Below are positions 43,570 through 51,696 of a stretch of DNA of 64,000 nucleotides, piece after piece. The stretch is from CAZIVO01 sp964542765 (lineage in GTDB: Bacteria; Planctomycetota; UBA1135; UBA2386): the NCBI GenBank assembly GCA_964542765.1, contig CAZIVO010000003.1, forward strand, positions 11,677-75,676, written 5' to 3'. Both the position numbers and the translations under genes were made by a program. The notes under the pieces were generated by a model that was not told where the DNA came from, searched no databases, and saw only the letters and a program-made list of their open reading frames with translations. How positions within the stretch are numbered: position 1 is the stretch's first letter; each line of letters begins with the position of its first letter.

Positions 43570-43667
43570 CATCGGGCTCCTGCGCGCCTCTGGTCGAGAT
43601 CTTTGCTTCGATCCAGGGGGATGGCTGGCGAAGCGTTTACCGCGGCGTGGCCCTTTTTGTGAAGCGC
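43566..43667 (+). pseudogene. Possible remnant of queE N-terminus
   Basis: The 34 codons before the signal peptide of the next gene read PLVEIFASIQGDGW and GVALFVKR. This resembles the start of 7-carboxy-7-deazaguanine synthase (LVEIFxSIQGEG followed by VFVRL). The radical-SAM cysteines that should follow are missing; the sequence passes directly into a signal peptide starting at ATG 43668. It may be a truncated gene joined in frame, or a chance likeness. Confidence 0.4.
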
Positions 43668-44825
43668 ATGAGCCTTCGATTCCTCTCGTTGATTCTGTGT
43701 GCGATCGGATCTGTGGTTGCCCAGGACGAGTCCGTAGCATCACCGGTTGCTTGCCGCTACTGCAAGAGCGAGGGTGAACGCGTGTGCAAGAAGCACGGTC
43801 GGTTTCTGGAGTCCGATCGCGCGGTTCTCCAGTGCAGCGTGGCGGCGGCATGCCGCACTTGCGCCGGTGCGCTGGCAGTGGATTGCAAGATCTGCAAGAA
43901 CGAGGTTGTCGAGAGAACCGCGGCGGAACGCCGTGAGCAGGCCCGGATCTGGCTCGCCGGTCGGCGAAAGGCGGTCGATGCCATCGCCAAGAACTCGGAC
44001 CTCTTGCACGTGAAGACCGCTCACCTGGATCTGGCCTTCTCGATCCGCCCTCAACTCGTCGGGCGTCGCAAGCTGGACACGCACCAGTTGATGCATCTCT
44101 ACGCCGACAGGATCGAGGCTCTGCGCAGTGACTTCATCCTTTCGTTCAAACTCCGCAAGGATGAGTTACCTGCTCGATTGCAGGTCTACATGTTCGGGGA
44201 CCGACGAGACCATCGGCTCGTCTCGCCGCGAGTTGCCGGCGGTGGCGGCGGCGGTTCCGGGATGAAGTTGATGGGTGTCGATGCCGTTTATTGCATGTAT
44301 CAGGAGCCGCTGACGATGTCCGGTGATGAGGCGTTGCACCGAAACATCGTGCATAGTGTCGCGCATCTGCTCATCTCCAACTTGCGACCCGAAGTTTGGC
44401 TCGGCAATCTCGGGCATGGCTGGATCGATGCCGGGGTTGCCCACTGGTTCGAGGACCGGATCACCGGCGGCTGTTCGAATTATTGCTACGAGGAGGTCGG
44501 CGCGAAGAAGGGGTCCTACAAGGGTGGCCACTGGCGTGTGCCGGTTCGTCGAGCAATAGAGTCTGGCAAACACGAGAGCTTCGTTGTTGTTTCGAAGCTC
44601 AACACGGATCAGCTGACCTGGCCGCAGCATGCGCTGGCCTTCGCCTACGTCGATTTCCTGGTCGCGTCCTTCTCGGGCCGTGCCTTCGCTGATTTTGTAT
44701 CGGCGATCAAGAGGGGCGACGCCGTCCGCGATGCTCTGGTTGCGACTTTCGAGATGAAGATCCTGGAGTTTGATGACGTCTTCACTGCGTGGGTGAAGAA
44801 GAACTATCCGTTGGAGGGGCGATGA
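43668..44825 (+). CDS. Secreted metalloprotease-like protein with degenerate zinc motif
   Basis: Exported 385-residue protein with signal peptide MSLRFLSLILCAIGSVVAQ. A cysteine-rich N-terminal part (CRYCKSEGERVCKKHG, CRTCAGALAVDCKIC) could bind a metal or form disulfides. The C-terminal part resembles gluzincin-like proteins of planctomycetes (HSVAHLL where HExxH would stand, then GWIDAGVAHWFEDR where the downstream Glu-containing helix lies). In the motif HSVAH the catalytic Glu is replaced by Val/Ser, so proteolysis is unlikely. The upstream extension 43566-43667 is in frame. The stop overlaps the next start (ATGA). Confidence 0.65.
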   Translation: MSLRFLSLILCAIGSVVAQDESVASPVACRYCKSEGERVCKKHGRFLESDRAVLQCSVAAACRTCAGALAVDCKICKNEVVERTAAERREQARIWLAGRRKAVDAIAKNSDLLHVKTAHLDLAFSIRPQLVGRRKLDTHQLMHLYADRIEALRSDFILSFKLRKDELPARLQVYMFGDRRDHRLVSPRVAGGGGGGSGMKLMGVDAVYCMYQEPLTMSGDEALHRNIVHSVAHLLISNLRPEVWLGNLGHGWIDAGVAHWFEDRITGGCSNYCYEEVGAKKGSYKGGHWRVPVRRAIESGKHESFVVVSKLNTDQLTWPQHALAFAYVDFLVASFSGRAFADFVSAIKRGDAVRDALVATFEMKILEFDDVFTAWVKKNYPLEGR

Positions 44826-46285
44826 TCATGATTCGTGTCTTGGCCGGGGTTCTCCTTGCGGGGCTCGTCAGTGCGCAGCCGCTGCTGCGCGAAAGGCGGA
44901 CCCATGCGCGGGTTCTAGAACTCCGTCATCAACTGCTCTGCGAACTCGAGGGTGCGAGCGCGGATCTTCTCGCAGGTGTGGCCGCGGATCTTCTCTCCGA
45001 TGCGGAGGGATCAGCCTTTCTGCCCCTGGCTCGTGCGCTGGCTCGTGTGCGATCGGTGAAGGCTGATGCAGCTTTCGTTTTTCGACATGGGGTGCAAGTC
45101 TTTGCGATGCCCGAAATTATCGATGGCGATCGGTACAAGGAGGCTGCGGTGACCGTGCACTTGCCGTTCCGCCCCGAGCCAGTGGGGCGATTGACTTTTC
45201 GGGTGGTCGTGCGCGATGGGGGGGGGAAGACGGTCTGGAATTCTGCCATCGAAGAGCGGACATCGATGGATGATCTTCTCCGCTTCACTTGCGGAACGAA
45301 GATCCCGATCAAAGACCTTCCCGATGGTCGCTACGCGGTCGATGTCGAGACTCTCATCGAAGGGGTATCACCGCGCCCGGCCGATCCTCGCTCCACCACC
45401 TGCTTCCATGTGCAGCGCGATCTGGCCGAGCGGGTCAACCGACTGGCCGAGGGCTACAAGGCCCTGGAATCGAGCGAGAAGAGTGGCCCACATCAGGTGG
45501 CGATGCTGGTCGGGATGCTGGCGCGGATCCAGCGCGTGATCGAGGGTGAGCCGCCTTCCGGCAAGAGTCTTGGCGGCAAGGATCTGGACGATGCTTTGCG
45601 TCTGCTGGAGAACATCGAAAAGGGGGTCCCCCCTCTCGCCGGTCTGCGTGGCTGGGTGACGATCGGGGTGGTGGTCGGCGAGGATGAACCCGCGATGGTT
45701 CGCCTTCGCTTGCCGGTGGCGGGGGAGGCTCCACGGCCCCTGGTTCTTTTCGTGCCGGGTTCGCCGGCTTATTCGTCGACTTGGTGGCGACCGACTTCTC
45801 CGAGGTCGGTGGCGCCGGGTTGGTTAGCCGATGAACTCGATATCGTCGGCTTCGATTCCGATGCTCGCTGGCACCTTGCCGTGATGGAGTCGCCCGGGCG
45901 TTACCAGGGGAGTGCTCGGGTGGTGCGAGGAGTGATCGACGGATTACGCAAGATGTTACCGGTGGGAGAAGTTGTTCTCGTGGGTGAGCGCGAGGGGGCT
46001 CTCGCCGCGGTGCAGACTGTCGTCGAAACAACCGACCTTGCTGTCGGGGTTGTTCTGATCGCTGGGGGATCGCTGGGTCCTGCGGATGCTGACACTCTCG
46101 CAGGCCAGGTGCGAATGCTGTGCATTCCGGCAACGGGGTACCCCGGCAACCACAATCTGCGTCGGTTGGCCGACCTGCTCGAAAAGGGTGTCGAGATGCT
46201 CGATGCCGGGGGGCGACCCTGGCCGATGGCCCTGGGGATATCGGCCCGAGAGATCGAGGGTTTCGTGACCGAACTCGGCAGGTGA
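44822..46285 (+). CDS. Secreted protein with alpha/beta-hydrolase-like C-terminus lacking the nucleophile
   Basis: A 487-residue exported protein, translationally coupled to the preceding gene by ATGA. Signal peptide MIMIRVLAGVLLAGLVSAQ. The middle part is helical and has no known motif. The C-terminal 200 residues look like an alpha/beta-hydrolase: RPLVLFVPGSPAY (oxyanion strand), then EVVLVGEREGALAAV at the place of the nucleophile elbow. The elbow reads GEREG instead of GxSxG, so Ser is missing and the protein should be inactive as an esterase. Function unknown; it probably works with its coupled partner. Confidence 0.6.
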   Translation: MIMIRVLAGVLLAGLVSAQPLLRERRTHARVLELRHQLLCELEGASADLLAGVAADLLSDAEGSAFLPLARALARVRSVKADAAFVFRHGVQVFAMPEIIDGDRYKEAAVTVHLPFRPEPVGRLTFRVVVRDGGGKTVWNSAIEERTSMDDLLRFTCGTKIPIKDLPDGRYAVDVETLIEGVSPRPADPRSTTCFHVQRDLAERVNRLAEGYKALESSEKSGPHQVAMLVGMLARIQRVIEGEPPSGKSLGGKDLDDALRLLENIEKGVPPLAGLRGWVTIGVVVGEDEPAMVRLRLPVAGEAPRPLVLFVPGSPAYSSTWWRPTSPRSVAPGWLADELDIVGFDSDARWHLAVMESPGRYQGSARVVRGVIDGLRKMLPVGEVVLVGEREGALAAVQTVVETTDLAVGVVLIAGGSLGPADADTLAGQVRMLCIPATGYPGNHNLRRLADLLEKGVEMLDAGGRPWPMALGISAREIEGFVTELGR

Positions 46286-46288
46286 CGA

Positions 46289-46915
46289 TCAGTTCTTTGG
46301 TGCGGTGGCGAGCACCAACCACTGTTCGCTGACAAGGCGGCGTAGAGGTGCAACGGCGATTGGTTCCATCCCCGCCTCCCTCAGTTCCGTGGCGAATCGT
46401 CGCCAGGAGATGGCGTTCCTGTTGCTGCGTTTTTTGCCCAGGCGGCGAGCGATGCAGCGACGAAGATGCTGAAGGCTCCAGAAATGGAAGTATGACACGA
46501 TGACATTCTTGCGCGAGACCCTGGCCAGTTCCCGGAGAATGGCGACGCGCTCCGTCGGTGTCGCGATGTGGTGAAGAAGGCGCATGCAAAGAACCCCGTC
46601 GAAGGCATCGTCGGCGAAGGGCAAGGCCAGCGCTGATGCCTGGACCCGTGGCCATTTATCTCCGCAAGCTTCCAACATTTTAGGATCGCGGTCGGATCGC
46701 ACCACATTTCCCGGAAGAAGCTCGCTGAGGCGCCCGGCACCACTGGGGAGGTCGAGCCAGAGACCGTCGTCGGCGCCTGCTCGGTCGAGCAGACCCCCGA
46801 TCGCACGGGATTCACGGCGATGAGTGCCGGGGCCTGTGCCCGAGGTGAAGCGTTGATCCCGGTAACGGACGGCGTATCCGGGTTCGCGCAGGTAAGGGCT
46901 TTCCTTGGGTGTCAC
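46289..46915 (-). CDS. SAM-dependent methyltransferase, class I
   Basis: A 208-residue Rossmann methyltransferase. SAM motif I is LWLDLPSGAGRLSELL, the acidic residue after strand 2 is in VVRSDRDPKML, and motif IV/post-I is LALPFADDAFDGVLCMRLLHH. The sequence resembles the C-terminal half of the fusion protein at 53013-54314 (LDAPCGTGRLGPTL and VLFRFLHHLPP), so the two are paralogues. Substrate unknown; LPS or lipid sugar methylation is possible by analogy with the fused kinase. The start is GTG 46915. The gene is convergent with the previous one (stops three bases apart) and divergent from the PilZ gene. Confidence 0.88.
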   Translation of the reverse strand: MTPKESPYLREPGYAVRYRDQRFTSGTGPGTHRRESRAIGGLLDRAGADDGLWLDLPSGAGRLSELLPGNVVRSDRDPKMLEACGDKWPRVQASALALPFADDAFDGVLCMRLLHHIATPTERVAILRELARVSRKNVIVSYFHFWSLQHLRRCIARRLGKKRSNRNAISWRRFATELREAGMEPIAVAPLRRLVSEQWLVLATAPKN

Positions 46916-46990
46916 AGAAATATGCTATGCCCGCTGACACGGGTCGGATCAAGCCCTGAGCGCCTGGATGCCGATGAGAATGGATGGCGC

Positions 46991-46996
46991 AGGAGG
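46991..46996 (+). promoter_or_regulatory. Ribosome binding site of the PilZ gene
   Basis: A perfect AGGAGG five bases before ATG 47002 decides this start over an upstream in-frame ATG at 46984. Confidence 0.85.
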
Positions 46997-47001
46997 CCAG
47001 T

Positions 47002-47268
47002 ATGGATAGTCGAAACAATCAGGTTGATCAGAAGGAACGCAGGATATCGGATCGCAACTCGATGACGCAGTCTGTTGAGGTCAGGTTCCCCGAGGAACCG
47101 GTGACCGGGCCGGGGCAGAATCTTTCCGAGGATGGAGTGCTCTTCGTCACGCAAGAGTCGTTGCGTGTGCGGGTCCGTATCGGAGATGAGCAGTGGGTCG
47201 ACGGTGAACTCATCCGTGTGCAGAACATGGGCGAGGGGCGTATTGGTGTGGCTGTGAAGTTCGTCTGA
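47002..47268 (+). CDS. PilZ-domain protein (c-di-GMP binding)
   Basis: Single-domain PilZ protein of 88 residues. The c-di-GMP contacts are visible: the RxxxR motif in ERRISDRNS and the NxSxxG motif in NLSEDGVLF, followed by the usual barrel strands ending GRIGVAVKFV. Proteins of this size act as c-di-GMP receptors that bind and regulate other proteins such as pilus or secretion motors. No diguanylate cyclase gene is nearby. The small size and complete motifs suggest an active receptor. Confidence 0.85.
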   Translation: MDSRNNQVDQKERRISDRNSMTQSVEVRFPEEPVTGPGQNLSEDGVLFVTQESLRVRVRIGDEQWVDGELIRVQNMGEGRIGVAVKFV

Positions 47269-47845
47269 CCGACGACCTGTCGAGAAGCCAGTCAGATCCT
47301 CACCGATGAGTACCGGTCTGCGGTGAGAGCATGGGATCGCAGGGACCCAGATTTTCGTTTGCGACATTCCATGGCGAGGCTCGGAAGGCTTGCCGAGTGG
47401 ATCCGGATCGGGGAGTCGGTTTCGCCGCCCCCTGGAACCGGTATCTGGTTGCGCGGGTTTGGATCGAGCGACCCGATGAGGCAGGTGGGATGGAGATGTG
47501 ATGGTATGGCTGTAGTCGCCATCGCGCGGGCCTGTTGGCATCCCTGCAAAAAATCAGTCCGGGCCGGTTGGCGGACGGTGAGTCAGGGGGTAATATTCCT
47601 TACTGGCCCGAATTAGGGCGTTTTCAGAGGAACACGATCAGTCCTTTGTTTCGTCCGTGGGTCGACTCCCGTCCGCTCTGTTCATCCAGCTACGCTGGGT
47701 AGGCAGGGTTTTCTTCCTCCTAGATGATCCCTATCCGACGTTTCTCTACCCCTGTTTGTCCCGAGTGTTGGGCCCAAATCAACCGGTTATCGGGGCAGCG
47801 TTGTTTCGGGGTTGGAGACCACATCTCTGCCACAAGGAATTTTCG
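47269..47845. other. 577-base region without a supported gene
   Basis: I see no convincing gene. The in-frame extension of the next gene from 47657 has no protein character, and a 97-codon open frame at 47323-47616 looks random. An imperfect hairpin lies at 47560-47610 (CGGGCCGGT with ACTGGCCCG, one G-U pair). The region likely holds the promoter and leader of the strongly terminated gene at 47846; a small RNA cannot be excluded. Confidence 0.45.
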
Positions 47846-49030
47846 ATGAAGCTTCACATGTACACCTCAGCTCTCTTGGTTGCTGCAGGCGCAGTCGCTC
47901 AAGGTGCGGATCAGAATCGCCTGGAAATCAATAACCGTCCGTGGCTTGTTATTTCCGCCACGCTGCACCCCACTACCACAAAGAACTACAACTGGGCCTC
48001 TGCGGTTCCTGCGAGCTACTGGAACGCTGGTCCTGGCGTCGCCAAGGGTCACGTCAGCTCTTTCTGGATTCCGCGCGAAGTCCAGACGGTTCGTGAGGAT
48101 CGTAAGGTTGGCGGTACCTATATCGGTATTCGCCCTTCAGCTGCTACCGCGGCGTTCCCCTACAGCGGCTACGTCCCCGAGACTTCGGTCACTCCGACCA
48201 AGAGCCTGGCAGGCTCTGGCGGATGGTTCAATGGCGAAGATCGCACTGCGGATCTCGCGGCGAAGGCCTTTGTTACGATCCCTCAGCGGCCCCATACATT
48301 TGCGTCACATGGCAACTTCGTCGTTGCGACGACGCTCTCGACACCGGCGACGATTCCCGCCGGAAAGAACAGCGAAGATATCGCCTTTGCCTGGAAGTGG
48401 AACGGTGGCGAGCAGCGCGATCTCGCGGCCACGGCCGCGAAGCCGTCGCAGTCGATGTTCTCGACCTTCTCTTGCGGTATCCACACCCCAACCGTGTGTG
48501 ATGAGCATGCTTCCGCGACAGCGGTGGTGGCGCGGTCCGTTGACTTTGCGACCACCTGGGGTGGCATGAGTCTGGCCGACCAAGTCGTCCTGCATCAGGT
48601 CGCTCGTGTTGGCTATCGGCGTGACGTGCGTCTCGAGCCAAGGGTTGTTTCGACCTCGGTTGGCGTTGGCCAGAACGACCTCGCTGCCGCTGCTGACACC
48701 TTCGGCTGGGAGATCAAGGCCGGAGCAAAGCGCGCCAACAACAATGCTGGCCTGCTGTTCAACTTTGGCCCCGTGTTCCCGGCCAAGTTCAATCTGATGG
48801 GTCTGACTCTGGAGCTCAATCCGGCAGATGCCACTCTCGGTAGCTTGAATGCTCTGAACGGCACGGTGGATGCGCAAGGCCTCTTTTCCACTGCGCTGAT
48901 TCCCTTCCCGGTCCTTGGGCCGACGGCGCTCAAGGCCACCTTCGGTGTTGAGGGTGTTTGCATGAACCTCGGTGGTGGTCCTGTCAAGCTCACTTCAACG
49001 GGTTCGGTTTGGAGTAAGGTGAGCCGCTAA
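47846..49030 (+). CDS. Secreted protein of unknown function, probably abundant
   Basis: I do not recognise this 394-residue protein. It has a signal peptide (MKLHMYTSALLVAAGAVAQG) and a beta-rich, Gly/Ala/Thr-rich mature part with few charged clusters, as seen in cell-surface or structural proteins. Two cysteines (FSCGIHTPTVC) may form a disulfide. Three facts point to strong expression: a good ribosome site (aagga), few rare codons (many cgt, ggt, aag, gac), and a near-perfect intrinsic terminator 22 bases after the stop. The ATG at 47846 is chosen for the signal peptide. Surface-layer or matrix roles are guesses. Confidence 0.7.
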   Translation: MKLHMYTSALLVAAGAVAQGADQNRLEINNRPWLVISATLHPTTTKNYNWASAVPASYWNAGPGVAKGHVSSFWIPREVQTVREDRKVGGTYIGIRPSAATAAFPYSGYVPETSVTPTKSLAGSGGWFNGEDRTADLAAKAFVTIPQRPHTFASHGNFVVATTLSTPATIPAGKNSEDIAFAWKWNGGEQRDLAATAAKPSQSMFSTFSCGIHTPTVCDEHASATAVVARSVDFATTWGGMSLADQVVLHQVARVGYRRDVRLEPRVVSTSVGVGQNDLAAAADTFGWEIKAGAKRANNNAGLLFNFGPVFPAKFNLMGLTLELNPADATLGSLNALNGTVDAQGLFSTALIPFPVLGPTALKATFGVEGVCMNLGGGPVKLTSTGSVWSKVSR

Positions 49031-49051
49031 TATCGCGCGCATCGCCCGAGC

Positions 49052-49086
49052 AAAAGGCCTCCGGACCGCGGTCCGGAGGCTTTTTT
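49052..49086 (+). terminator. Strong intrinsic terminator
   Basis: An 11-bp GC-rich palindrome (49057-49067 with 49070-49080) is followed by TTTTTT. It ends transcription of the secreted-protein gene at 47846-49030. It is the clearest terminator in the window. Confidence 0.92.
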
Positions 49087-49168
49087 CGTGGAGTTTCCCC
49101 GCCTTGGTCGGCGGACCTTGGGGGTGGAGCGAGATGATTCGATGCGGCTGTAGAACTGGGATATACTC

Positions 49169-49744
49169 GTGACCATGAAGCCAATGGTGGTGGTGATTCT
49201 TGCCGTGTTGGGGGCGCTAGCAGTCGGCGTTCTATGGGCGGGTGGGCTCTTCGGTGATCGCATTGACCCTGAACCTGCTGCCGGGATATCCGGTTCCGGT
49301 GGTTCCGATCGCCCCGACAGCTTTGGTTCCGCCGAGGTCGAGGCCGCGGCGAGCAAGGCAAACTTGCCCGCGATCGCCTTCAAGAAGTTGTTACCGAATT
49401 CTCGGGTTCTGATGAATATTCCGTTCAACAAGGTTGGCGGTATCCCTGTGGGAAATGGCACCTACCTGCCGCTGCTGAACGGTGTTCCATCGGCCCCGGT
49501 CATCAGCCGTGAGGAGTCTGCTGGCCCGGTTCCGCCGGTCATTGCGAAGATTGTCGATCACGAAGGCACTGAATTCTGGGAGCATTCCGATGGGTCGACG
49601 ACGACCTCACGCTGGGTCGATACCTGGAATAATGGAGTCAAGCTGCGCCAGGTTCTCACTGACCATGCCGCCAGATTGCCCGACAAGAACGCTATCCAGC
49701 GGGGCGGCTCGCCGGGAGCCTCTTCGGGGAATGCCGGTAAGTAA
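49169..49744 (+). CDS. Membrane-anchored protein of unknown function
   Basis: A 191-residue protein with one N-terminal hydrophobic segment (MVVVILAVLGALAVGVLWAGG) and a mostly polar remainder (Gly/Ser-rich linker, then PNSRVLMNIPFNKVGGIPVG). No lipobox or motif is seen. The start is GTG 49169 (ATG 49175 is equally possible). It is convergent with the ECF sigma gene and followed by a hairpin terminator, so it is likely a separate transcript. An anti-sigma function is not supported by its sequence. Confidence 0.55.
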   Translation: MTMKPMVVVILAVLGALAVGVLWAGGLFGDRIDPEPAAGISGSGGSDRPDSFGSAEVEAAASKANLPAIAFKKLLPNSRVLMNIPFNKVGGIPVGNGTYLPLLNGVPSAPVISREESAGPVPPVIAKIVDHEGTEFWEHSDGSTTTSRWVDTWNNGVKLRQVLTDHAARLPDKNAIQRGGSPGASSGNAGK

Positions 49745-49750
49745 GCCTGT

Positions 49751-49771
49751 GGTGCCATCCGGCACGCTTTT
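49751..49771 (+). terminator. Probable intrinsic terminator
   Basis: GTGCC (49752-49756) pairs with GGCAC (49761-49765), loop ATCC, then GCTTTT. It lies seven bases after the stop of the 191-residue protein gene. Confidence 0.5.
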
Positions 49772-49812
49772 ACAGATCCCGGACTCTCCTGGCACCGGCG
49801 GAGAGATGCGTC

Positions 49813-50457
49813 TTACTGGAAGCAGGCCGGTGGGCGGCGAAGCCGATCGAGGTGGGGCTCCATCGCCTGGAACAGGCGCTGGCGCGCTCGCATGATCCGG
49901 ATGGCAACCGTGCCGGAAGGCAGGCTGAGCATCCGACTCGCCACCGCGTAAGGGATTTCTTCGCAAACACACATCTGGAAGATCTGGCGGTAGTGCTCGG
50001 GGAGAGCTTCGACGGCTTTTCTGAAGACTTCTGCTAACTCACGCTCCTCGGCATCGCGGCCGTGGCCGTTCGAACGAAGGATCTCCAAGACCGTGTGTCC
50101 ATCGTCACTGGTGGTGGAGAGAGAGCTTACGGGCCGCGGTTGTCGGGCATGGCTGCGGAGATCTGACAAGGCTTGATTGCGAGCTATCTCGAGCAACCAG
50201 GCGGAAAAGTTCGTCCCTTGCCGGTAGAGATGGCTCTTGAGGAAGACCTTCATGAAGACTTCCTGGGCGATGTCTTGCGAGAGGTGAGCATCCTTCACCA
50301 GATGGCGGACTCGCCGAAGGACCTTGCCCATGTAGCGGGTTTGCAGTTCCGCTAATCCGGCTTCGGCGTCCCCGGCATTGATGAGCGTGACGAGTTCGTC
50401 GTCGGTCATCGTGGACGGATGGTGTGGCGAGGAGCATCCTTGGGCAGTTGTATTCAT
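49813..50457 (-). CDS. ECF-type RNA polymerase sigma factor
   Basis: Sigma-70-family factor of about 214 residues with regions 2 and 4 only. Region 2 is recognised from QDIAQEVFMKVFLKSH and FSAWLLEIARNQALSDLRS. Region 4 appears as EALPEHYRQIFQMCVCEEIP and SLPSGTVAIRIMRARQRLF, which binds the -35 element. Cys-rich anti-sigma partners are not adjacent. Start ATG 50457 is preceded by a small inverted repeat (50463-50482); ATG 50409 is another option. A terminator on the same strand separates it from the upstream kinase gene. Confidence 0.92.
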   Translation of the reverse strand: MNTTAQGCSSPHHPSTMTDDELVTLINAGDAEAGLAELQTRYMGKVLRRVRHLVKDAHLSQDIAQEVFMKVFLKSHLYRQGTNFSAWLLEIARNQALSDLRSHARQPRPVSSLSTTSDDGHTVLEILRSNGHGRDAEERELAEVFRKAVEALPEHYRQIFQMCVCEEIPYAVASRMLSLPSGTVAIRIMRARQRLFQAMEPHLDRLRRPPACFQ

Positions 50458-50501
50458 GGTTTGTCTCTCGCAAGGGAGACATCAACTGGCGTGCCACGCG
50501 A

Positions 50502-50541
50502 CAAAAAAATCCCTCCCCCTAGAAACCCTTGTGAAAGGGGG
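50502..50541 (-). terminator. Probable terminator between APH-like gene and sigma gene
   Basis: On the minus strand CCCCCT (50541-50536) pairs with AGGGGG (50520-50515) around a 15-base loop, and a T7 run follows at 50508-50502. It ends the transcript of the kinase gene before the sigma factor. Confidence 0.5.
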
Positions 50542-50676
50542 TCCCAGAGGTCTTTCCTGAGAAGGCTGTGGGCAGGTGCTGCCGCGAGTAGGCACCTTCT
50601 GCCAGCTTGATAAGGCAGCTCGCTCAACCCGTGGGTTGAGCTTCGTACCGCATTTGAGCATCGACCGATGTGGTCG

Positions 50677-51678
50677 TCACACCACGAAGAGTTCATTGCC
50701 GCCGGCCAGGGCAGCATCGAGGAGGGCGATGTTCGACGGAGCCTTATCGTCTTCGCTGCCATGGACGAGGTGTCCGAATCTCAGACGTCTGAGGGCGAGA
50801 TAGACCAGTGCTGCTCGCAGCCCCCATTCCATCCGGACCCGCTCCGAACCGATTCGTGCACCGAAGTAACGCTGTAGCAAGGAGTGCTTCCAGTCGGGCG
50901 ATCGTGTGCTGTGGATCCAGAACCATGCAAAATCATGGTCCTCATTGCCGATTCCGATTCGTTCAAAGTCGAGGAGGAATGGCTGCCCCTCCTCGTTGAC
51001 AAGGAGGTTTTCCTCGGTGAAGTCTCCGTGCACGACGACTTGTTCCCGTGACTCGATCCAGCGAAGCGCTTCCTTGTAGAAATCCTGGCAGCGTGACCAG
51101 CGTTGCTCACCGATCGCCAGGATGAGGACCTCATACATCAACCGAACGCGCTCGAGATAGCTGATCGGATCCCATCGATTGAGCGGGAAGTGGCGCCGCC
51201 CGATCAGGGATTCCGGGGAAATCTGTCGGAGTTTGGTGAGCAGTTCGAAGACGTGATCCTGCCCCAGGATTTCTTCAGCTGGCCCGACCGCTCCGATGAC
51301 TCTCTCCAGCAGGATCCAATGCGGCGGGTCTTCGATATCGATCAGGACCGTCTTCGGCGCCGGGATGTCCTTGCGATCGGGGTCTGTGGTATCCAGGAAG
51401 CGATAAAAGGCGGCTTCCCGTCGCGGATATTCATCGAGCCGAACGCCAGCCGGATAAAATGTCCCATCCTCGGGCACGACGAAAAACTTCAGCAAGAAGG
51501 GTTCGGCAGCCGCCCCCGAACAAGGAAGCAGCAGGGAAGAGTGGCGGTCTGATCTGTAGCGGACGGACGGATCGTCATGCAGTTGCAACCCGAGTTCCTC
51601 GATAACCGCAACTGCGGCCTCCCAATTCCGGTCAGCCGCAGCCTTGTCAGCGGGGAGATTCTCAGGAGTGTGGGACAA
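50677..51678 (-). CDS. APH-like phosphotransferase
   Basis: A 333-residue protein kinase-like phosphotransferase of the aminoglycoside/choline kinase type. The catalytic loop reads VVVHGDFTEENLLVNEEG and the metal site is LLDFERIGIGNEDHDFAW, both complete. The N-terminal lobe holds LLLPCSGAAAEPFLLKFFVV, with the ATP lysine in LLKFF. Antibiotic resistance is only one role; sugars, lipids and amino alcohols are other substrates. The start is TTG 51678; no ATG gives a full N-lobe. It lies 18 bases after the stop of the cytochrome gene, transcribed the same way. Confidence 0.88.
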   Translation of the reverse strand: MSHTPENLPADKAAADRNWEAAVAVIEELGLQLHDDPSVRYRSDRHSSLLLPCSGAAAEPFLLKFFVVPEDGTFYPAGVRLDEYPRREAAFYRFLDTTDPDRKDIPAPKTVLIDIEDPPHWILLERVIGAVGPAEEILGQDHVFELLTKLRQISPESLIGRRHFPLNRWDPISYLERVRLMYEVLILAIGEQRWSRCQDFYKEALRWIESREQVVVHGDFTEENLLVNEEGQPFLLDFERIGIGNEDHDFAWFWIHSTRSPDWKHSLLQRYFGARIGSERVRMEWGLRAALVYLALRRLRFGHLVHGSEDDKAPSNIALLDAALAGGNELFVV

Positions 51679-51696
51679 ATCCGTGCAGCTTCCTGC

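Noticed and set aside
47323..47616. 97-codon open frame in the gap after the PilZ gene
   Set aside because: No ribosome site, random Arg/Trp-rich composition and no motif.
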